From assembly GCA_036561005.1 (NCBI GenBank), contig DATBQE010000120.1, positions 1 to 41,873 on the forward strand: a stretch of 41,873 nucleotides of DNA. The letters are read 5' to 3'. The position numbers and the translations under genes are program-made. This document shows, one piece after another, positions 1 through 7,692 of the stretch. Positions within the stretch are counted from its first letter, which is position 1. Each line of letters begins with the position of its first letter. The notes below the pieces were generated by a model. That model did not search any database, was not told the origin of the DNA, and saw only the letters and a program-made list of their open reading frames with translations. The DNA is from PKWO01 sp036561005. GTDB lineage: Bacteria > Pseudomonadota > Gammaproteobacteria > Burkholderiales > Burkholderiaceae_D.

Positions 1-2127
1 GGTTTGACGACCGACCAGTTGGCTTCGCTCAGCACCCAGCAAATCGCCGCGTTGACGACCGCACAAATCAACCAGGGACTGACACTTGCCGAAGTTCAGG
101 CACTCGGTACCGGTCAGGTTGCGGCATTGCGCACGGGGCAAATTGCAGCACTGAATACTGCCGACATCGGCGTATTGACGGCGGATCAGTTGTCGGCCAT
201 GAGCAGCACCCAGTTCGCTGCCCTGACAACCGCTCAGATCGGCCTTGGCTTGACCACGGACCAGATCGTGGGACTCAGCACCACGCAGATTGCCGGTCTG
301 ACGACGCTGCAAATCAGCAAAGGGTTGACACCGGATCAAATGGCCGCGCTGACCACGGCGCAGATTGCGTCGCTGCGCACGGCCGATATTGCCGCGCTCA
401 GCACCGCACAAGTGGCGCAATTGAGTACCGACCAGATCGCCGCCTTGACTACGGCTCAGGTCGTCGCATTGACGACCTCACAGATCGCGCGCGGCCTCAC
501 CGCCGATCAGGTCGCTGCGCTGAGCTCTTCCCAGATCGGGGCGCTGCGTACCGCTCAAGTGGCGGCATTGACCACCGCGCAAATCAGCCTGAGCCTGTCG
601 ACCGGCCAGGTGGCGGCACTATCGACCGCCGATATTGCAGCCCTCACAACCATGCAGATCAACCAGGGCCTGACCAATGCCCAGGTTGCTGCCCTGACGA
701 CGGCGCAGATTGCGGCATTGACGACGGCACAGATCAATCGCGGCCTGAATACCGACCAGATGACGGTTTTGTCGACCGCCCAGATTGCCGCGCTGCGTAC
801 CGCAGATATTGCGGCGCTAACGACAGCCCAAATCAACCTCGGCCTGTCGACCGATCAAATCGATGCCTTCAGCACGGCGCAGATCGCTGCCTTGACCACG
901 TCCCAGATCAACCGGGGTCTGTCGGTCGATCAGGTCGCCGCGCTGACCTCAACCCAAATCGCGGCATTGCGCACGGCGCAAGTCGCTGCCCTTACTACCG
1001 CCCAGATCGGCCAGGGCCTGTCTGTCGATCAAGTCGCGGCCATGAGCACGATCGACATTGCGGCCCTCTCCACGGTGCAAATCAGCCAGGGCTTGACTGT
1101 CGATCAGGTTGCCGCCCTGACCACCTCCCAGATTGTAGCGATGACCACTTCCCAGGTCGCGCGCGGCTTCAACACGAGCCAGATTGCCATTCTCTCCACC
1201 GCCCAGATCGCGGCCTTCCGTACTGCAGACATCGCCGCTCTGACCACGGCCCAGATCAATCTGGGCCTGAGCCCCGACCAGGTTGCCTCGCTGACCACGG
1301 CCCAAATGGCCGCACTGACCACTGCGCAAGTGGCACAAGGTCTCAATACGGCCCAAATTGCCGGACTCGGCACTGCGCAGGTTGCTGCACTGCGTACTGC
1401 CGACATCGCGGCGTTGACGACCCTGCAAATCAGCCAGGGCTTGACCAACGACCAGGTAGCGGCTCTGACGACGATACAGGCTTCGGCCCTCACTTCCGCC
1501 CAAATCGGTCGCGGGCTCACTGCCGACCAGGTGGCGGCACTGGCCACGGGCGCGGTCGGCGCCCTGCGCACGGCGGGAATCGCCGCGCTGACGACGGCGC
1601 AAATCCTGGCCCTGTCCACCGATCAGATCGACGCCATGTCGACTGCGCAGATCGTCGCCATAACGACCGCCGACATCGTCGCCATGACCACGACGCAATT
1701 GGCCGGCATGACGACGCTGCAAACCACGCACTTGACCACGGCCCAGATTCACGCGATGAGCGTGGCGCAATTCCAGAGCCTGGTTTTCAGGCAGGTGCGC
1801 CGACCCGGCGCCGCCGCTACGTCGACACTGCAAGAAAATGTCGGAAACATGGTATCGGCTATCACACAATATGCTTCGTATGCCGACATGCAATCGGCCG
1901 GCGACGCACACGCGCGATTGTCGAATGCAACGCCGGGCGCAAGAAACCAGGCAACGAGCGGACAGCTAGCGAGCCGGCGGCCGCAAGAATTTGCAGCCAT
2001 CCTGCGCCAATACGACCAGAGTGGCAATTTAGTCACACCACCTGGTGCCGCAGTTGCACCGGACAAGAACGCGCCCGCAATTGATGCCGGCGGACATGGG
2101 GCATACCTGGCCATTCCGCCCAAATAG
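1..2127 (+). CDS. Giant octapeptide-repeat protein, 3' part (5' end outside window)
   Basis: The reading frame is open from the first base, so only the last ~708 residues are seen. About 590 residues are tandem 8-residue units of the form L-(T/S)-T-x-Q-(I/V)-A-A. About every third or fourth unit is extended to 9 residues ending in G (for example LTTAQINQG). A unit beginning LRT recurs roughly every 58 residues, giving a seven-unit super-repeat. T-x-x-Q resembles a helix capping box, so a solenoid of short helices is plausible. The last ~115 residues are non-repetitive, hydrophilic and free of Cys. There are no GGxGxD calcium repeats. The type I exporter genes start about 2 kb downstream, so this may be the exported substrate, but that is inference. 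I do not recognise a named family. The repeats resemble TAL-effector LTPxQV motifs only superficially, since those repeat every ~34 residues. Confidence 0.85.
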   Translation, partial: GLTTDQLASLSTQQIAALTTAQINQGLTLAEVQALGTGQVAALRTGQIAALNTADIGVLTADQLSAMSSTQFAALTTAQIGLGLTTDQIVGLSTTQIAGLTTLQISKGLTPDQMAALTTAQIASLRTADIAALSTAQVAQLSTDQIAALTTAQVVALTTSQIARGLTADQVAALSSSQIGALRTAQVAALTTAQISLSLSTGQVAALSTADIAALTTMQINQGLTNAQVAALTTAQIAALTTAQINRGLNTDQMTVLSTAQIAALRTADIAALTTAQINLGLSTDQIDAFSTAQIAALTTSQINRGLSVDQVAALTSTQIAALRTAQVAALTTAQIGQGLSVDQVAAMSTIDIAALSTVQISQGLTVDQVAALTTSQIVAMTTSQVARGFNTSQIAILSTAQIAAFRTADIAALTTAQINLGLSPDQVASLTTAQMAALTTAQVAQGLNTAQIAGLGTAQVAALRTADIAALTTLQISQGLTNDQVAALTTIQASALTSAQIGRGLTADQVAALATGAVGALRTAGIAALTTAQILALSTDQIDAMSTAQIVAITTADIVAMTTTQLAGMTTLQTTHLTTAQIHAMSVAQFQSLVFRQVRRPGAAATSTLQENVGNMVSAITQYASYADMQSAGDAHARLSNATPGARNQATSGQLASRRPQEFAAILRQYDQSGNLVTPPGAAVAPDKNAPAIDAGGHGAYLAIPPK

Positions 2128-2357
2128 TCCGCTCCATGCCCTATTAGGGCGCAAAACCCTCTCTTTTCAATGGATTCCCGCACCCCCATGTTGCGGTATA
2201 AAGTGGGGAATTGCATCAAAAGTCCGTCACCGCCTTCGCAAGCACGATCAAGATTGCCCAGCCAACCGATTGCACATGCGAAATTAGGACGGTAGACTGT
2301 AAAGTGACCACGGGCTGCCGATACCGGAATCCAGGACATATCGAACTGCCATAAAAC
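2128..2357. other. Intergenic gap between repeat protein and GT41 gene
   Basis: This 230-base gap follows the repeat-protein stop. It begins with a short inverted repeat (2138-2150, GCCC/GGGC) that could be a weak terminator. A sigma-28-like pair, TAAAGTGA (2300-2307) and GCCGATAC (2317-2324), lies 34 bases before the next start, but its spacer is 9 bases instead of the usual 11. I see no convincing coding sequence. Confidence 0.4.
2138..2150 (+). terminator. Possible weak terminator hairpin
   Basis: GCCC (2138-2141) and GGGC (2147-2150) can pair around a 5-base loop just after the repeat-protein stop. The stem is only 4 bp and a T-rich run (CTCTCTTTT) comes about ten bases later, so terminator function is uncertain. 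Confidence 0.25.
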
Positions 2358-4184
2358 ATGAATTCTGAGGTTGGACATATTCCTTACGATCAACAATTGG
2401 AACGCGCTGCCAGTGGCAGCCTGGATCTTTTCCAGCTCATTTCCGTAGCTGAGGATTTGATTGCCGCAGGCAAGCAGCCTGAAGCGATTGCACTTTATCG
2501 CGCATGGTTGAGAAAGCCGACGCCGGCCATCGAATATGCCGCGTACTTCAACCTGGGCGTGCTGCTGGCCGACACAGGCGCACAATCGGAAGCCGAAGCG
2601 GCCTATCGCCAGGCAGTCGCGCGCAAGCGCGACTTCCCCCAGGCGCAATACAATCTCGGCGTGCAGTTGGAGAAGCAAGGCCATTTCGATGAAGCGATTG
2701 CCCAATGGAAGGGCGCGCTCGACATTCCCAGCCTTGCCGCCCCCGAGCAAAAAGGCATCCTCAAGCTTTTCTACAATGGACTGGGACGCCTGTACGACAA
2801 GTTCCATCGTTACGAAGAGGCCGAGGAAATGCTGCGCCTAAGCCTGGCCCTCGACCCCAGTCAGGCCGACGCCCTGTATCACTGGCTGCACGCCAGGCAA
2901 AAGCAATGCAAGTGGCCGATCATGCGCCCCCTGCCCGACATTTCGATCGAGGCCATGTGGGAAGCGGCTTCTCCACTCGCCATACTCGGCCTGTCGGACG
3001 ATCCGGCACGGGTCCTCAAGACAGCCAGCACCTATACCGCCAAGAACGTCATTTCGGTGGGGCGCATGGTGCCGTTCGGCCATCGCTACGGCCATCAAAA
3101 GATCAAAATTGCCTTCGTTTCGGGTGACCTGTGCCTGCACGCAGTATCGCTTTTGACGGTGCGCCTCTACGAACTGATTGACCGCAGCAAGTTCGAAGTG
3201 TTCGCCTTTGGCTGGAGCCGCGCCGACGATACGCCTTTCCGCAAACGCGTTGTCGATGCCTTCGATCACTACATCGACATTGCCGAAGTATCGGACGACG
3301 TGGCGGCAGGCATGATAGCGGCACAACAGATTGACGTCCTGATCGATCTGCAAGGCCTCACTGCCGGGGCGCGACCGAATATTGTGGCACGCGGACCCGC
3401 ACCATTTCAGATCGCCTGGCTCGGCTATCCCGGCAGTTCCGCCATCCCCCATGTCGACTATGTGATTGCCGACCGTTTCATTTTTCCGCCCGAGCTCGGC
3501 CCGTATTTCACCGAAAAGCCGCTTTACCTGCCCGATTGCTTCCAGGTCAGCGACGACCGGCGCACACAGGTAGTCGTCAACGATCCTGCCAAATACGGGC
3601 TGCCAAGCGATAAATTCGTGTTTTGCGCCTTCAACAACAACTACAAGATCACGCCGGAAATGTTCGGCTGCTGGATGCGCATCCTGCGCCGGGCGCCAGA
3701 CACCATTCTATGGCTGTTGCGTGACAATGAGTGGGCCGAAGCGAATATGCTGGCAGCCGCGCGTGCCTACGGCGTCGATCCCGACCGGCTGTTTTTTGCC
3801 GGACGCGTCACACCGGATGAATACCTTTCACGCTTCGGCACAGCCGGCCTGTTCCTCGACACCACTCCCTACAATGCCGGCACAACCGCCAATGATGCCC
3901 TGTGGGCCGGCCTGCCCATCGTGACCCTGTCCGGCCAAACCTACGTTGCGCGCATGGCCGGCAGCCTGTTGCGCTCGGTTGGTTTACCCGATTTGATTAC
4001 CGCCTCATTGCAGGCTTATGAAGACCAGGCCGTTGCTTATGCGGCAGACAAACCGCGCCAGCAGCGTAGCCGCGAACAGCTTCGCATTGCCAAGACGACC
4101 AGTGCCGCGATGAACACAGCCAAGTTTGCCGCCGAGTTCGGCGCAAGCATCGAACAACTCGTGCGCGGTGCGCCGCAACCATAA
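2358..4184 (+). CDS. TPR-containing SPINDLY/OGT-type glycosyltransferase (GT41)
   Basis: A 608-residue cytosolic protein predicted to transfer a sugar from a nucleotide donor to Ser/Thr of target proteins. TPR helices occupy about residues 40-185. The GT41 catalytic region runs from about 245 to 600. Its marks are the IAFVSGDL...LHAV segment near 251 with the family's conserved His, GYPGSS near 356, FNNNYKI near 425 with the conserved UDP-binding Lys, and the DTTPYNAGTTAND motif near 501. It lies 9 bases before the exporter ABC gene and downstream of the Thr/Ser-rich repeat protein. A dedicated intracellular glycosyltransferase for an exported protein is therefore plausible, as HMW1C (also GT41) is for the HMW1 adhesin. 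The target is inferred. No strong ribosome-binding site precedes the ATG. Confidence 0.9.
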   Translation: MNSEVGHIPYDQQLERAASGSLDLFQLISVAEDLIAAGKQPEAIALYRAWLRKPTPAIEYAAYFNLGVLLADTGAQSEAEAAYRQAVARKRDFPQAQYNLGVQLEKQGHFDEAIAQWKGALDIPSLAAPEQKGILKLFYNGLGRLYDKFHRYEEAEEMLRLSLALDPSQADALYHWLHARQKQCKWPIMRPLPDISIEAMWEAASPLAILGLSDDPARVLKTASTYTAKNVISVGRMVPFGHRYGHQKIKIAFVSGDLCLHAVSLLTVRLYELIDRSKFEVFAFGWSRADDTPFRKRVVDAFDHYIDIAEVSDDVAAGMIAAQQIDVLIDLQGLTAGARPNIVARGPAPFQIAWLGYPGSSAIPHVDYVIADRFIFPPELGPYFTEKPLYLPDCFQVSDDRRTQVVVNDPAKYGLPSDKFVFCAFNNNYKITPEMFGCWMRILRRAPDTILWLLRDNEWAEANMLAAARAYGVDPDRLFFAGRVTPDEYLSRFGTAGLFLDTTPYNAGTTANDALWAGLPIVTLSGQTYVARMAGSLLRSVGLPDLITASLQAYEDQAVAYAADKPRQQRSREQLRIAKTTSAAMNTAKFAAEFGASIEQLVRGAPQP

Positions 4185-4193
4185 AGAACGACA

Positions 4194-6344
4194 ATGACCG
4201 CGCCCTATCAACATTCCGCCATCCAATGCCTGACTGCGATCGCCCAGCATCATGGCATCCAGGTCAATCCCGAGCGCCTGATCCACGACAATGCGCTGGC
4301 CGATGAAGAGCCGACGACCTCGCGACTCTTGCGCATCGCCGCCGAAATCGGCTTGAAAGCAAAGACGTCCACCCTCTCATGGGATGGTCTGTTTGCCCAG
4401 GGCGGTGTGTTTCCCATCCTGGCACGTCTGAGAAACGGCCACAGCGTCATCATCGTTGGCGCCCGCGCGGCAGAGGATGGGCGAAGCGGGCGTATCGCCG
4501 TGCTCGATCCGTTGGCCGAACCGGCTGGCGTGGTCATGATGGAACATGCCGCTTTCAGCGAAACATGGGACGGCAACGTCATCTTCCTCAAACGCCATCA
4601 CGCGCTGACGGACCCGAACCAGCCGTTCGGCCTGCGCTGGTTCATCCCGGAGATCCTCAAGCAAAAGGTGGCGTTCCGCGACATTGCGATTGCTGCACTG
4701 ATGCTGCATTTGTTGGCCCTCGCCTCGCCGGTGTTTTTCCAGCTCGTGATCGACAAGGTGCTGGTGCACCAGAGTTCGTCCACACTGTGGGTGCTCGCAG
4801 TCGGCATCGTGATCGCCCTGGTATTCGACGCCGTCTTCGGTTTCCTGCGCCAATACCTGGCCCTGGCTGCAACCAACAAGATCGACATGCGATTGACGAG
4901 GCGAACCTTCAGCCACCTGCTCTCGCTGCCCATCGATTATTTCGAAACCACCACGGCCGGGGTCGTGGTGCGCCACATGCAGCAGCTGGAACGCATACGC
5001 CAGTTCCTCACCGGACGCATGTTTTTCACCGCACTCGATGCCACGGCCCTGCTGATCTTTATCCCCATCCTGTTTTCCTATTCGATCAAGCTGGCTTGCC
5101 TGACTCTCGGCTTCGCCGTCCTGATCGGCGCCATCGTGGCAGCATTGGTGCCGACCTTCCAGCGCCGCCTCAATGCCTTGTACAGCGCAGAAGCCAAGCG
5201 CCAGGCCATGCTGGTGGAAACCGTGCACGGCATGCGCACGGTCAAGGCTTTGGCAATCGAGCCGGCGCAGCGACGCCATTGGGATCAATTGTCTGCGCAG
5301 GCCATCCTCATGCATTTCAATGTCGGGCAGTTGTCGCTCTCGGGCAATGCCATCACCGATTTTCTCGGCAAACTGCTGCCGGTCACCATCATTGTGTTAG
5401 GCGCGCAAGATGTGTTCGCCCAAACGCTGTCGGTCGGCGCACTGATCGCATTCCAGATGATTTCCGGCCGCGTGACCGGTCCGCTGATCCAGATCGTCGC
5501 CCTGGTCAATGAATATCAGGAAACCGCACTATCGGTGCGCATGCTGGCCGAAGTCATGAATCGCGCGCCCGAAGGCCGCATTGGTGCCGGCGGCCTGCGC
5601 CCTGAGCTGGAAGGCGAGATATCATTCGAAGATGTCACCTTCCGCTATCCCGGTTCGGCCCAGACCGCGCTTGATCGTGCGCGCTTCACGGTCAAGGCCG
5701 GCACCATCGTCGGTATCGTTGGGCGCAGCGGCTCGGGCAAGACCACTTTGACCAAACTGATTCAAGGCCTCTATCCGGTGCAGGAAGGTTTGATCCGCTT
5801 CGACGGCATCGATGCCCGTGAAATCGACTTGTCGCACCTGCGGCGCCAGACCGGCGTGGTGCTGCAGGAAAATTTCCTGTTCCGCGGCTCGGTGCGGGAC
5901 AACATTTGCGTGACCAAGCCCGACGCCTCGTTCGAAGATATCGTGGCAGCGGCCCAGGCCGCCGGGGCGGACGAATTCATCGAGCGCCTGCCGCAAGGCT
6001 ACGACACCCTGCTTGAGGAAAATGCGGCCAACCTCAGCGGCGGCCAGAAGCAGCGCCTGTCGATTGCGCGCTGCCTGTTGTCGCAGCCGCGTATCCTGAT
6101 TCTCGACGAAGCCGCCAGCGCGCTCGATCCCGAGAGCGAAGCCATCTTCATCCGCAACCTGTCGCGCATCGCCGTCGGGCGCACCGTCGTCATGATCTCG
6201 CACCGTTTGTCGACCCTGGTCAACGCCGATGCGATCCTCGTCATGCAACAAGGCCGGCTGGTCGATAGCGGACGCCACCAAGAACTGCTCACGCGCAGCG
6301 CAACTTATCAGCAATTATGGAATCAGCAAACAAGCCACCTGTGA
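4194..6344 (+). CDS. Type I secretion ABC transporter (permease/ATPase, HlyB-like)
   Basis: A 716-residue inner-membrane exporter of the HlyB type. Residues 1-135 form a C39-peptidase-like domain in which the catalytic Cys position is Ser8 (HSAIQCL against the DCGxACL pattern), so it should bind rather than cleave substrate. A His in NGHSVIIVG and a following Asp-Pro are retained. Residues ~150-430 are the membrane domain. The ATPase domain shows Walker A GRSGSGKTT near 509, the LSGGQKQR signature near 613, Walker B ILILDEAASALD near 635 and the MISHRLSTL H-loop near 667. It overlaps the adaptor gene by 28 bases, indicating one transcript. No TolC-type outer-membrane component is in the window. 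Substrates of this class usually lack a GG leader and carry a C-terminal signal. Confidence 0.95.
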   Translation: MTAPYQHSAIQCLTAIAQHHGIQVNPERLIHDNALADEEPTTSRLLRIAAEIGLKAKTSTLSWDGLFAQGGVFPILARLRNGHSVIIVGARAAEDGRSGRIAVLDPLAEPAGVVMMEHAAFSETWDGNVIFLKRHHALTDPNQPFGLRWFIPEILKQKVAFRDIAIAALMLHLLALASPVFFQLVIDKVLVHQSSSTLWVLAVGIVIALVFDAVFGFLRQYLALAATNKIDMRLTRRTFSHLLSLPIDYFETTTAGVVVRHMQQLERIRQFLTGRMFFTALDATALLIFIPILFSYSIKLACLTLGFAVLIGAIVAALVPTFQRRLNALYSAEAKRQAMLVETVHGMRTVKALAIEPAQRRHWDQLSAQAILMHFNVGQLSLSGNAITDFLGKLLPVTIIVLGAQDVFAQTLSVGALIAFQMISGRVTGPLIQIVALVNEYQETALSVRMLAEVMNRAPEGRIGAGGLRPELEGEISFEDVTFRYPGSAQTALDRARFTVKAGTIVGIVGRSGSGKTTLTKLIQGLYPVQEGLIRFDGIDAREIDLSHLRRQTGVVLQENFLFRGSVRDNICVTKPDASFEDIVAAAQAAGADEFIERLPQGYDTLLEENAANLSGGQKQRLSIARCLLSQPRILILDEAASALDPESEAIFIRNLSRIAVGRTVVMISHRLSTLVNADAILVMQQGRLVDSGRHQELLTRSATYQQLWNQQTSHL

Positions 6345-7690
6345 ACGGCAAATCGAAAGGCGCCGAAACCGCCATCGATTTCCTGCCCGACGCCGACGAG
6401 ATCGAGCGGCGGCCCCTGCCGCGCGCCGCACGCGGCACCTTGTATGCCCTGGTGACGATGGTGGTCCTGTTCATTCTGTGGGCCACGTTCTTCAAGGTCG
6501 ACCGCGTCGTGGTGGCGCATGGCCGCATCGTCACGCCATTGCCGAACATCGTCATCCAACCGCTTGAAACGGCTGTGATACAAAGCATCGACGTGCGCGT
6601 CGGCGAAGTGGTCAAGAAAGGCCAGCCGCTGGCCACGCTCGATTCGACCTTTGCCGAAGCAGACCAGGCCGAATTGAAAAGCCACATCGAAAGCCTGGAC
6701 AACCAGACCGAGCGCCTGAAGGCGGAATTGGCCGGCAAGACATCGCAACTGAAGACCGGCGGCAACAACGACAGCCGTCTTGAGTCGGAATTGTCGAGCC
6801 AGCGCCAGGCCAATTACCGTGCGCAAGTGCAAAAGATGAACGAAACCATCGAAACCCTGCGCGCCCAGATCGGCACCAATCAGGGCGACCAGCAGATTCT
6901 CACTGCGCGGGTGAAATCGCTGCAGGAAATCGAAACCATGCAGGAAAAACTGGTGGCGCAAAATTTCGGTGCGCGCGCCCATTTGCTCGAAGCGCGCGAC
7001 AAGCGACTCGAAGTGGAGCGCGACCTGATCCTGGCCAAGAATCACGAGCAGGAATTGAAGCGCCAATTGGCCGGTGCAGAAGCCGACAAATCCGCATTCG
7101 AGCTGAGCTGGAAGCAAAAGATGCTGGAAGATTTGCTTGCCACATCGCACGACCGCGACACACAGGCCGAACAACTGCGCAAAGCCGACCGGCGCCACAA
7201 ACTGGTGACGTTGACGGCACCGACCGACGGCGTGGTGCTCGACATTGCCAAGTTATCGCAAGGCTCGGTCATCCGCGAAGCCGAGACACTGTTCACACTC
7301 GTGCAATTGGGCACGGATCTGGAATCGGAAGTGCAGATCGACTCGATCGATACCGGCTATGTGAAAGTTGGCGACACCGTGCGCCTGAAGCTTGACGCCT
7401 TCCCGTTCCAGCAACACGGCACGCTCGATGGCAAAATCAAGACCATCAGTGAAGATGCGTTCCGGCGAGATAATCTCGGCAACCCTTCCCTGCTTGCGCA
7501 AGGCACCGATGCGTTCTACCTCAGCAGGGTCACCTTCGGCACAGCCAAGCTGAAGAACATGCCGGCCCAGGCCAAATTATTGCCGGGCATGACTTTGTCG
7601 GCCGAAATCGTGGTCGGCAAGCGCTCGGTGATGTCATACCTGTTGTGGCCGCTAGGAAAGGCGGTTGACGAGTCGATAGGGGAGCCGTGA
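6317..7690 (+). CDS. HlyD-family type I secretion periplasmic adaptor
   Basis: A 457-residue membrane fusion protein. It has a short cytoplasmic tail, one transmembrane segment at about residues 41-62 (ALVTMVVLFILW) and a first lipoyl half (VVVAHGRIVTPLP). A long coiled coil follows from about 115 to 290, rich in Glu, Lys and Gln. The second lipoyl half begins near TLTAPTDGVV, then the beta-barrel region, ending with YLLWPLGKAVDESIGEP, typical of the family. It bridges the ABC exporter and an outer-membrane TolC-like channel. The ATG at 6317 lies inside the end of the ABC gene. The stop overlaps the beginning of the next gene region, consistent with translational coupling. Substrate identity is inferred from proximity to the repeat protein only. 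Confidence 0.95.
   Translation: MESANKPPVNGKSKGAETAIDFLPDADEIERRPLPRAARGTLYALVTMVVLFILWATFFKVDRVVVAHGRIVTPLPNIVIQPLETAVIQSIDVRVGEVVKKGQPLATLDSTFAEADQAELKSHIESLDNQTERLKAELAGKTSQLKTGGNNDSRLESELSSQRQANYRAQVQKMNETIETLRAQIGTNQGDQQILTARVKSLQEIETMQEKLVAQNFGARAHLLEARDKRLEVERDLILAKNHEQELKRQLAGAEADKSAFELSWKQKMLEDLLATSHDRDTQAEQLRKADRRHKLVTLTAPTDGVVLDIAKLSQGSVIREAETLFTLVQLGTDLESEVQIDSIDTGYVKVGDTVRLKLDAFPFQQHGTLDGKIKTISEDAFRRDNLGNPSLLAQGTDAFYLSRVTFGTAKLKNMPAQAKLLPGMTLSAEIVVGKRSVMSYLLWPLGKAVDESIGEP
7678..7684 (+). promoter_or_regulatory. Ribosome-binding site deciding the TPR/ATP-grasp start
   Basis: AGGGGAG lies 8 bases before ATG 7693 but only 2 bases before the in-frame GTG at 7687. The spacing favours ATG 7693 as the start. 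Confidence 0.6.
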
Positions 7691-7692
7691 GC

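Noticed and set aside
1..1780. Repetitive DNA that could be taken for a CRISPR-like or satellite array
   Set aside because: Units are 24-27 bases without spacers and vary at third codon positions, which fits protein-coding repeats only.
1..1780. TAL-effector-like repeats (LTxDQVAAL)
   Set aside because: TAL repeats are about 34 residues with variable di-residues. Here the period is 8-9 residues, so the likeness is a short helix motif.
555..1911. Long antisense open frames (up to 320 residues) in the repeat gene
   Set aside because: They are by-products of the 24-base repeat unit: a stop-free antisense frame in one unit stays open through the array. Their translations are low-complexity and resemble no protein.
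2300..2324. Sigma-28 promoter before the first GT41 gene
   Set aside because: TAAAGTGA and GCCGATAC are separated by 9 rather than 11 bases, which is poor for this sigma factor.
4377..5512. Overlapping frames of 312 and 377 residues inside the ABC transporter gene
   Set aside because: They are compositionally biased shadow frames. The ABC frame has all ATPase motifs and known domain order.
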